The translations under genes were made by a program, and so were the position numbers. Shown here one piece after another: positions 58,390 through 64,000 of a stretch of DNA of 64,000 nucleotides. The notes under the pieces were generated by a model that was not told the DNA's origin, did not search any database, and saw only the letters and a program-made list of their open reading frames with translations. Source of the DNA: Microbacterium sp. STN6 (GTDB lineage: Bacteria; Actinomycetota; Actinomycetes; Actinomycetales; Microbacteriaceae). The stretch is taken from contig NZ_JAPMIT010000001.1 in assembly GCF_026410545.1 (NCBI RefSeq), positions 930,001 to 994,000 of the forward strand. Direction: 5' to 3'. Position 1 is the stretch's first letter, and the number at the start of each line of letters is the position of its first letter.

Positions 58390-59391
58390 ATGAAGAAGCT
58401 CATCAATGATCCGCACGCTGTGGTCGCCGAGTCGCTTGCCGGCTTCGGTGCAGCGCATGGCGACATCGTCACGGTCCAGGGCGAGCCGCAATACATTGTG
58501 CGCGCCGACGCGCCGGTCGAGGGCAAGGTGGCCCTCGTCTCCGGTGGTGGAAGCGGGCACGAGCCGCTGCACGGCGGCTTTGTGGGGCGCGGCATGCTCG
58601 ACGCCGCGGTGCCGGGCGATGTCTTCACCTCGCCGACGCCCGACCCCATTCTCGCGGCGACCAAGGCCGTGGACTCGGGCAAGGGTGTTCTGCACATCGT
58701 GAAGAACTACACGGGCGACGTGCTGAACTTCGAGACCGCCGCCGAGTTCGCCTCGGCCGACTCGATCGAGGTGCGCTCCGTGATCGTGCAGGACGACGTC
58801 GCCGTTCAGGACTCGCTGTACACGGCGGGCAGGCGCGGCGTTGCCGGCACGCTCGTGGTCGAGAAGGTCGCGGGAGCAGCGGCCGAGAGAGGGGACGACC
58901 TTGAGGGCGTCACCGCGATCGCCGAGCGCGTCTCATCCCAGACCCGATCGATGGGCGTCGCACTGCATGCCGGCACGGTTCCGTATGCGGGCGTGCCCGG
59001 CTTCGAGCTGCCCGAGGACGAGATCGAGCTTGGCGTCGGCATCCACGGCGAGCCCGGCCGCGCGCGGGTGCCGCTCGAAAACGCGGACGCGATCGTCGAC
59101 AAGTTGCTCGAGCCCATCGTCTCTGACCTGCCGTACGCGTCAGGTGATCGGGTGCTGCTGTTCGTGAACGGCATGGGCGGCACGCCGCTCAGCGAGCTGT
59201 ACATCGTGTATCGCCGCGCGGCCGAGGTTCTGGCGGGGAAGGGCATCGAGGTCGTGCGCAGCCTCGTCGGCAGCTTCGTGACCTCGCTCGAGATGCAGGG
59301 CGCCTCCATCACGCTCACGCGATTCGACGACGAGATGCTCGAGCTGTGGGACGCGCCCGTGCACACGGCGGCGCTGCGATGGGGATGCTGA
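58390..59391 (+). CDS. dhaK: Dihydroxyacetone kinase subunit DhaK
   Basis: Binds dihydroxyacetone covalently for phosphorylation by the DhaL/DhaM relay. 333 residues: LVSGGGSGHEPLHGGFVGRGML (substrate His57 in GHEP), TPDPILAATKAV, and the covalent-site motif GVGIHGEPG. Strong ribosome site AGGAGGAG before ATG 58390; the frame upstream lies over the trpD end. First gene of dhaKLM. Confidence 0.94.
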   Translation: MKKLINDPHAVVAESLAGFGAAHGDIVTVQGEPQYIVRADAPVEGKVALVSGGGSGHEPLHGGFVGRGMLDAAVPGDVFTSPTPDPILAATKAVDSGKGVLHIVKNYTGDVLNFETAAEFASADSIEVRSVIVQDDVAVQDSLYTAGRRGVAGTLVVEKVAGAAAERGDDLEGVTAIAERVSSQTRSMGVALHAGTVPYAGVPGFELPEDEIELGVGIHGEPGRARVPLENADAIVDKLLEPIVSDLPYASGDRVLLFVNGMGGTPLSELYIVYRRAAEVLAGKGIEVVRSLVGSFVTSLEMQGASITLTRFDDEMLELWDAPVHTAALRWGC

Positions 59392-59434
59392 GCGGCATCC
59401 GCTCGCGTGCGCGTCGGTAGTGAGGGTGTGCGCC

Positions 59435-59479
59435 GCCGTGCTCGATGAAGCCGCGCTCGATGAAGCCGCGCTCGATGAA
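59435..59479 (+). repeat. 15-bp tandem repeat, 3 copies, in dhaK-dhaL gap
   Basis: GCC(G)GCTCGATGAA-type 15-mers at 59435-59449, 59450-59464 and 59465-59479; the first differs at one base. Lies in the 109-base gap between dhaK and dhaL. In frame it could read as LDEAA units from a GTG at 59420 to a TGA at 59483, but no ribosome site supports translation. Confidence 0.85.
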
Positions 59480-59500
59480 CGCTGAGAGGTAGGAGAAGGC

Positions 59501-60190
59501 ATGGCATTGGATTCCGCATGGAGCAGAGAGTGGATGCGTCGCGCCGCCGACGTGATCTCAGAGAATCGCGCCGAACTGGGCGCGCTCGACCGCGAGATCG
59601 GCGACGGCGACCACGGGGAGAACCTGGAGCGGGGCTTCCACGCCGTGCTTGAAAAGATCGGCGCGCTCGACGGCGACGCGACGCCGGGGGCCGTACTGAA
59701 GGCCGCGGCGATGGCGCTCGTCTCGACCGTCGGCGGCGCATCCGGCCCGCTCTACGGCACCGCGCTATTGAAGGCAGCGGATGCTGCGGGTGACGCCGCG
59801 TCGCTCGACTCCGCCGCCGTGGTTGCCGTCATCACGGCCGCCCGCGACGGCGTCGTGCTGCGTGGCAAGGCCGAGAGCGGCGACAAGACCATGGTCGACG
59901 CGTGGACGCCGGCGGTGGATGCCGCGGGGAAGGCCTCCGAGGCCGGCAAGAGCCCGGCCGAGGTGCTGCGGGCTGCTGCTGACGCCGCCGCGGCCGGCGC
60001 CAAGGCGACCGAGCCGCTCGTGGCACGCAAGGGACGAGCGAGCTACCTGGGCGAGCGCGCGATCGGGCACCGCGACCCGGGCGCGCAGTCGACGTCGCTG
60101 CTGCTTGCGGCCGCGGCCGATGCGGCCGAGGCCGGTACGGGTGGGGCCGAGGCCGGTGCGGGTGCGGCCGACGCTTCCGAGGCCGATTGA
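59501..60190 (+). CDS. dhaL: Dihydroxyacetone kinase subunit DhaL
   Basis: ADP-binding subunit that passes phosphate to DhaK-bound dihydroxyacetone. 229 residues. The metal-binding acidic loop LDREIGDGDHGENLERGF is intact, with GGASGPLYGTALL, KAESGDKTMVDAW and the C-terminal SYLGERAIGHRDPGAQS. The last 25 residues are an Ala/Gly/Glu-rich tail absent from most DhaL proteins. Ribosome site AGGAGAAGG. Confidence 0.94.
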   Translation: MALDSAWSREWMRRAADVISENRAELGALDREIGDGDHGENLERGFHAVLEKIGALDGDATPGAVLKAAAMALVSTVGGASGPLYGTALLKAADAAGDAASLDSAAVVAVITAARDGVVLRGKAESGDKTMVDAWTPAVDAAGKASEAGKSPAEVLRAAADAAAAGAKATEPLVARKGRASYLGERAIGHRDPGAQSTSLLLAAAADAAEAGTGGAEAGAGAADASEAD

Positions 60191-60191
60191 G

Positions 60192-60956
60192 ATGACGCAG
60201 GCCGGCTCGCCCCGGGTGGGCGTCGTCTTCGTGTCGCACAGCGAGAAGATCGCTGACGGCCTCGTCGAGCTGGCTCGGCAGATGGCGCCGAATACGACGC
60301 TCGTCGCGGCCGGCGGCACCGATGACGGGGGCATCGGCACGAGCCTCACGAAGATCCTTCAGGCGGTGCAGAGCGCGGATGCCGGGGCGGGAGCCGTGGT
60401 GCTGTGCGATCTCGGATCGGCGATCATGACGGCCGAGAGCGCGCTCGACTTCCTTGGGCCGGACGCGGCGCAGGTTCGGCTGGTGGATGCACCGCTCGTC
60501 GAAGGGGGAGTGGCTGCCGCCGTCGCGGCGGAGTCCGGCGGTGACGTGGGCGCGGTGGTGGCCGCGGCGCGGTCCGCGGTCACCGGTGGGGACGGGGGTG
60601 GCGCCAGCGAGGGCGTCGGTGGCGATGCGAGTGCCGGCGGCGGCGAGCCCGGGCGCGATGGCGGTGGCGGCGGGGGAGCGGCTGCGGCATCCGCTCGTGG
60701 ATATTCGCGAAACGTCACGCTCGTGAACCGAGACGGGCTGCACGCGCGGCCCGCCGCCGAGTTCGTGAAACTCGCCAACACCCTCGATGCGCGCGTGACC
60801 GTGAACGGCAAGGACGCGAAGAGCCTGCTCGGCATCATGTCGCTCGGGCTGACGAAGGGCACGACGGCCGAGATCGCCTCGGATGAGCCGGGGGGAGAGG
60901 CGGCGGTGGATGCGCTGGCATCACTGATCGAGAGTGGCTTCGGCGAGGGCGCCTGA
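60192..60956 (+). CDS. dhaM: PTS phosphocarrier DhaM (EIIA plus HPr)
   Basis: Phosphate donor to DhaL. 254 residues: N-terminal EIIA-mannose-like domain (VGVVFVSHSEKIADGLVELA, active His in VSHS; DLGSAIMTAESAL), a Gly/Ala/Ser linker of about 45 residues, and a C-terminal HPr domain with LVNRDGLHARPAAEFVKLAN (active His in GLHARP) and GIMSLGLTKGT. The EI-like third domain found in E. coli DhaM is missing, so phosphate must come from general EI. Begins one base after the dhaL stop. Confidence 0.92.
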   Translation: MTQAGSPRVGVVFVSHSEKIADGLVELARQMAPNTTLVAAGGTDDGGIGTSLTKILQAVQSADAGAGAVVLCDLGSAIMTAESALDFLGPDAAQVRLVDAPLVEGGVAAAVAAESGGDVGAVVAAARSAVTGGDGGGASEGVGGDASAGGGEPGRDGGGGGGAAAASARGYSRNVTLVNRDGLHARPAAEFVKLANTLDARVTVNGKDAKSLLGIMSLGLTKGTTAEIASDEPGGEAAVDALASLIESGFGEGA

Positions 60957-60966
60957 CACCTGAGGC

Positions 60967-60994
60967 GCGACACGCGACACGCGACACGCGACAC
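60967..60994 (+). repeat. 7-bp tandem repeat GCGACAC x4
   Basis: Four perfect consecutive copies of GCGACAC starting 10 bases after the dhaM stop. Noncoding. Too short and unspaced for CRISPR. Confidence 0.9.
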
Positions 60995-61024
60995 GCGTGC
61001 TCGATGGGTGCCGTCTGAAACAGC

Positions 61025-61069
61025 ACCCCTGACTCGCCTCGCCTGACACACGTGGACTCACTCAGGGGT
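61025..61069 (+). other. Inverted repeat in dhaM / transporter gap
   Basis: ACCCCTGA (61025-61032) and TCAGGGGT (61062-61069) are perfect complements 29 bases apart, the second arm merging into TAGCCT (61069-61074), a -10 candidate for the transporter. May be an operator or a terminator of dhaM; not resolved. Confidence 0.4.
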
Positions 61070-61130
61070 AGCCTGCGCCGCGGCAGGATTTTTTCGATTG
61101 TGCCGGGCGGCAGGCGAGGGGGACGACCGG

Positions 61131-61895
61131 GTGTGGTGGGCGTTGTTGTGGGGCGGAGTCGCGGGGAGCGCGTCGCTTCTCGGGGCGCTCGGCGGGGTGT
61201 ATCTGAGGGTCTCCGGGCGCGTTATCGGAGGGATCATGGCGTTCGGCGCGGGCGTGCTCGTCAGCGCGCTTGCATTCTCGCTCACGCGTGAGGCCTTCGA
61301 CCGTGGTGGAGCGGGGGCCGTGCTCATCGGGCTCGCGCTCGGTGCCCTGAGCTTCTTCGGCGGTGACGTGCTGCTGTCGCGTCATGGCGCTCGCGATCGG
61401 AAGCGGTCGGGCGGGCAGAAGAACGCCGATGCGAAGGCGGGCAGCGGCCGGGACCCGAGCGGCGGCGGGGGAGGGCTCGCGCTTGCGCTCGGCGCCCTGC
61501 TCGACGGCATTCCGGAGTCGGCGGCGATCGGTATCACCCTGCTCGGGGGAGGATCGCTCGGCGTGCCGATGGTGACCGCCGTTTTCCTCTCGAACGTGCC
61601 GGAAGGCATGTCATCGGCGGCAGGGATGCGCAAGAGCGGCAGATCGACCTCGTACATTCTTCTGCTGTGGGCCGGGGTGACGGTGGCATCCGCCCTCGCC
61701 TCTTTCCTCGGTTTTGTGCTTCTCGGCTATGCCTCGGATGTCGTCGTCGGCGGCGTGCAGGCGTTTGCCGCCGGCGCGATCATCACCATGCTCGCCGACA
61801 CGATGATGCCGGAAGCCTACGAACGCGGCGGCCCGACGACGGGGTTGCTGACCGCTCTCGGATTCATCCTCTCGTTCCTGCTCAGCCAGTTCTGA
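61131..61895 (+). CDS. ZIP-type metal transporter
   Basis: 254 residues, about eight membrane helices. ZIP core motifs: a helix with ALLDGIPESAAIGI (metal site H/E positions, here DGIPE) and LSNVPEGMSSAAGM, plus a hydrophilic, glycine-rich cytoplasmic loop (about 85-120) where many ZIPs have histidines; here there is one His. The first motif has Asp where most ZIPs have His (HNIPE), so metal preference is unclear; some annotate this group as zinc permease. Start GTG 61131 with GAGGGGG eight bases upstream. Confidence 0.82.
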   Translation: MWWALLWGGVAGSASLLGALGGVYLRVSGRVIGGIMAFGAGVLVSALAFSLTREAFDRGGAGAVLIGLALGALSFFGGDVLLSRHGARDRKRSGGQKNADAKAGSGRDPSGGGGGLALALGALLDGIPESAAIGITLLGGGSLGVPMVTAVFLSNVPEGMSSAAGMRKSGRSTSYILLLWAGVTVASALASFLGFVLLGYASDVVVGGVQAFAAGAIITMLADTMMPEAYERGGPTTGLLTALGFILSFLLSQF

Positions 61896-61899
61896 TAGC

Positions 61900-62391
61900 T
61901 CAGTCGCCGTCGCGCACCTCTCGCACGAAACCCCGCACGTGCTGCAGCAGGGTTTCGATCCGCTGCCGGCGCGCCGCCTCCACGTCGAACCCCACGTAGG
62001 CCGTCTGCGGTCGCCTCCGGGCATTCGCCGGGCACTCGAACGCCGAGCAGATGAGCGTGCCAACGGTGTTTCCGTTGCGGCCCGCATCGCCCGCCCGCTT
62101 AGCGCTGAAGAAGACGACGTCGTTGGGCAGCGTGACGTCTTCGCACCACGAGCACTGCGGTCGCCTGTTCGGTTTGCGGTCGGCCTCACGCAGCAGAATG
62201 CCGACGGCCACGCCATCCAGTTCTGCGATGACGTAGCCGAGGTTCGCGTACTTGCGGTCCCGCCAGGCTAGAAAGTCGAGATCGTCCCAGGCCAGGTTGC
62301 CGAAATTATCCGGCACGGCGAGGTTGCGTCGCTCTCGAACGGACGCGTTGATGAATGACGATCGAAGGTCGTTTTCGGTCAGGGGAAGCAT
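61900..62391 (-). CDS. FBP-domain protein (EF-G-binding, FusB-like)
   Basis: 163 residues: MLPLTENDLRSSFINASVRE helical N-terminus, LAWDDLDFLAWRDRKYANLGY, then a treble-clef zinc domain with CSWC and CSAFEC separated by about 40 residues (FFSAKRAG, GNTVGTLIC). This pattern is the FBP family, related to FusB, which frees EF-G from stalled ribosomes and can give fusidic acid tolerance. A housekeeping role is likely. It converges with the ZIP gene (4 bp). No ribosome site at ATG 62391. Confidence 0.8.
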   Translation of the reverse strand: MLPLTENDLRSSFINASVRERRNLAVPDNFGNLAWDDLDFLAWRDRKYANLGYVIAELDGVAVGILLREADRKPNRRPQCSWCEDVTLPNDVVFFSAKRAGDAGRNGNTVGTLICSAFECPANARRRPQTAYVGFDVEAARRQRIETLLQHVRGFVREVRDGD

Positions 62392-62667
62392 GGGTGTGCC
62401 TAACTGTCTTGCGGTGCGATGTGCGCCGATGGCGCAAAGAAAATGAACCGGAGAAGAGACAGCTCTATCTGTTGTCGGCGAAGCGGTCGCCGACAACCCC
62501 CTGACGCCCGAAAGGCATGGACGAGACGACGAGCGGATGCACGTGCACAACCATACGCTCCCCGCCACCGTGCTCGTGGCGATGCCCGCCGGGTTGCCTG
62601 TTGACGTCAGAGCCGGCGAAGGCGTGAGATAGAGCGATCAGCACGAGACACGAGCAAAGGAGCGACC
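62392..62667. other. Divergent intergenic region with perfect inverted repeat
   Basis: 276 bases between divergent starts. GTTGTCGGCGA (62471-62481), five-base loop, TCGCCGACAAC (62487-62497): perfect 11-bp arms. No convincing open reading frame; the few short ones lack ribosome sites and family resemblance. Confidence 0.7.
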
Positions 62668-63084
62668 GTGACGGTCACATTGAACCCCTACCTGGCCTTC
62701 CGTGACACGGCCAGAGAGGCGATGGAGTTCTACCGGTCGGTTCTCGGCGGCGAGCTGAAGCTGGCCACCTTCAGCGACTTCGGCATGAGCTCAGACCCGG
62801 CGGATGCGGACCTCATCATGCACGGGTTCCTGACGAGCGACGACGGTCTCGTCATCATGGCCTCAGACACGCCGAGCAGCATGGAATGGGCGCCTCGCGG
62901 CGGCGACTCCATCGCCCTCGGCGGCGACGATGAGGAGACGCTGCGCGGATTCTGGAACGGCCTCTCCGACGGTGCCGAGGTCAGGGAGCCTCTGGCGGCG
63001 GCACCGTGGGGGAGCGGCGACATCTTCGGCATGCTCACCGACCGCTTCGGCGTGAACTGGATGGTCAGCATCTCGCAGCGGTGA
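62668..63084 (+). CDS. VOC-family (PhnB/glyoxalase-like) protein
   Basis: 138 residues of the vicinal oxygen chelate fold: LNPYLAFRDTAREAMEFYRSVLGGEL at the N-terminus and DIFGMLTDRFGVNWMVSIS at the end, matching the PhnB subgroup. Such proteins include metal-dependent lyases and antibiotic-binding proteins; nothing here fixes the substrate. GTG start with AAAGGAG upstream. Confidence 0.85.
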   Translation: MTVTLNPYLAFRDTAREAMEFYRSVLGGELKLATFSDFGMSSDPADADLIMHGFLTSDDGLVIMASDTPSSMEWAPRGGDSIALGGDDEETLRGFWNGLSDGAEVREPLAAAPWGSGDIFGMLTDRFGVNWMVSISQR

Positions 63085-63195
63085 TCGGTGGCACTTCCCG
63101 CATCCGCCTCGATGTTGGTGCTCTGAGCGGAATCGGAGCGCCTGCCGTCCCGGCACCCGTATGGTCGGTTGGACGGCCCACGGGAGGAATGCGCG

Positions 63196-63909
63196 ATGGA
63201 ACTGATCTTCGTCCACGGTGCTTTGGTGCGCGACGGGCAGTGGTGGTGGCAGAAGGCTGCACGGCTGCTTGAGGAACGCACCGGCATCCGCAGTCGTGCT
63301 GTTGCCTTGCCGTCGTGCGGCGAAACGGGTGCCGATGACGTCGCCGGTGGACTGGTTGCCGATGCGGCGGCGCTTCGCGCGGAACTCGACCGCGTGGATG
63401 CCGCGATCGTGGTCGGTCATTCGTACGGCGGTACCGTCATCGCTGAGGCGGGGCAGCATCCGGCGGTCAAGCATCTGCTCTATGTGTCGTCGTACCTGCC
63501 CGAGGTCGGCCAGTCGCAGGGCGCGATCATGGCAGGGGAGAGCGACCCGGTCTCGATCGGCGACAACGGCGACGGCACGCTGAGCATTTCGGGCTACGAC
63601 GCCGAGTCATTCGCGGCCCGTTTTCTTCAGGATGCGGACGAAGCGGCTCAGCGCGAGGGCTGGGATCGCGTGACGGCGCAGGCCGCGGCAGCGTTTATGA
63701 CGCCGACGAGCGCCGCTGGATGGGAAGGCGTCGATTCGACGTACATCGTCTGCAGTGACGACCGCAGTACGTCAGTCGAGTTGCAGCGCTCGCACGCGGC
63801 GCGGGCCACGCGTTCGGTCGAGGTGCCGACGGGGCACCATGCGTTTCTCTCGCGCCCCGAGCTGGTGGTCGATCAGGTGCAGGAGCTCCTGCGGCAGGCG
63901 AAGCAGTGA
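63196..63909 (+). CDS. Alpha/beta-fold hydrolase
   Basis: 237 residues of the esterase/hydroxynitrile-lyase-like alpha/beta branch: ELIFVHGALVRDGQWWW (oxyanion region), nucleophile elbow VVGHSYGGTVIAE, acid region IVCSDDRSTS and catalytic His in VEVPTGHHAFLSRPE. Substrate unknown. ATG 63196 chosen because GGAGG lies eight bases upstream. Confidence 0.88.
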   Translation: MELIFVHGALVRDGQWWWQKAARLLEERTGIRSRAVALPSCGETGADDVAGGLVADAAALRAELDRVDAAIVVGHSYGGTVIAEAGQHPAVKHLLYVSSYLPEVGQSQGAIMAGESDPVSIGDNGDGTLSISGYDAESFAARFLQDADEAAQREGWDRVTAQAAAAFMTPTSAAGWEGVDSTYIVCSDDRSTSVELQRSHAARATRSVEVPTGHHAFLSRPELVVDQVQELLRQAKQ

Positions 63910-63910
63910 G

Positions 63911-64000
63911 TCATCGGGGATCCCAGCGGAACCAACGGATCCCGATGAAGGCGAACACCACGATGTATCCCAGGCACGCGAGGAGCGAGTAGGCATCCTG
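63911..64000 (-). CDS. C-terminal end of a probable ABC-2 permease
   Basis: Open frame of 29 codons entering from the right edge and stopping at 63911 (TGA). It reads a hydrophobic helix (YSLLACLGYIVVFAFIGIRW) and a short basic end RWDPR, the usual way an ABC-2 type permease subunit finishes. Too little to be sure; other multi-helix transporters end alike. Stop is one base from the hydrolase stop, convergent. Confidence 0.5.
   Translation of the reverse strand, partial: QDAYSLLACLGYIVVFAFIGIRWFRWDPR

Noticed and set aside
60967-60994. Tandem GCGACAC as a CRISPR array
   Set aside because: Units are 7 bases without spacers and no cas genes are present.
62419-62604. 61-codon frame in the FBP/VOC gap
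   Set aside because: Arg/Cys-rich, no ribosome site, and it runs through the inverted repeat; unlikely to be coding.

Overview
The window is a high-GC actinobacterial chromosome segment, most likely from the family Microbacteriaceae. Support for an actinobacterium comes from a mycothione reductase, the mraZ-to-divIVA division and wall cluster, an actinobacterial bcc-aa3 respiratory set (diheme QcrC, CtaF), and a PASTA kinase near idsA in the order seen in mycobacteria. The family call is inference: it rests on a MurE whose DAP-recognition motif is altered (this family often lacks diaminopimelate in its wall) and on general resemblance. I see no rRNA, tRNA, CRISPR array, insertion sequence or prophage. 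This is core chromosome, and its unusual signals are small ones: short tandem duplications, leaderless-type promoters and a skewed hexamer.

Layout. 1-11860: central metabolism and lipids, with pyruvate carboxylase (5' end outside the window), a MinD/EspI-like ATPase, mycothione reductase, peptide deformylase, a convergent acyl-CoA ligase, then ROK glucokinase, PlsC and class II DAHP synthase. 11861-12001: a REP-like repeat cluster between convergent genes. 12013-17275: PknL-type kinase, a LysM wall protein, an Rv2175c-like regulator, a polyprenyl diphosphate synthase and a DUF3040 membrane protein. 17552-36653: the dcw cluster mraZ-rsmH-ftsL-ftsI-murE-murF-mraY-murD-ftsW-murG-murC-ftsQ-ftsZ-yggS-sepF-yggT-divIVA-lspA, all on the plus strand and often with 1-4 bp overlaps. 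36670-41158: rluD and dnaE. 41218-48462: flavin reductase, hisD, nrdR, pyrD, an RNase HI fusion, DUF3043, an M20 dipeptidase and erpA.

48567-57200 holds cytochrome oxidase ctaC-ctaD-ctaF on the plus strand and ctaE-qcrC-qcrA-qcrB on the minus strand, with an RlmA-type methyltransferase at the distal end of the minus-strand set. 57297-60956 holds trpD, divergent from ctaE, followed by a PTS-dependent dihydroxyacetone kinase dhaK-dhaL-dhaM. 61131-64000 holds a ZIP-type metal transporter, an EF-G-binding FBP protein, a VOC protein, an alpha/beta hydrolase, and the last 29 codons of a probable ABC-2 permease running in from the right edge.

How the genes work together. The centre makes lipid II (murE/F, mraY, murD/G/C), polymerises and crosslinks it at the septum (ftsW, ftsI), and builds the divisome and polar growth machinery (ftsZ, sepF, ftsQ, ftsL, divIVA). 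MraZ probably controls entry to the cluster through GTGGAG repeats lying on its promoter. The PASTA kinase and its probable DNA-binding partner beside it would sense wall fragments. The respiratory block encodes one menaquinol-to-oxygen supercomplex. I did not find a clearly novel multigene system. The best leads are the RNase HI-DUF4440 fusion, the orphan EspI-like ATPase, the repeat cluster at 11861-12001, the GCATCC/GGATGC bias and the widespread leaderless-type starts.
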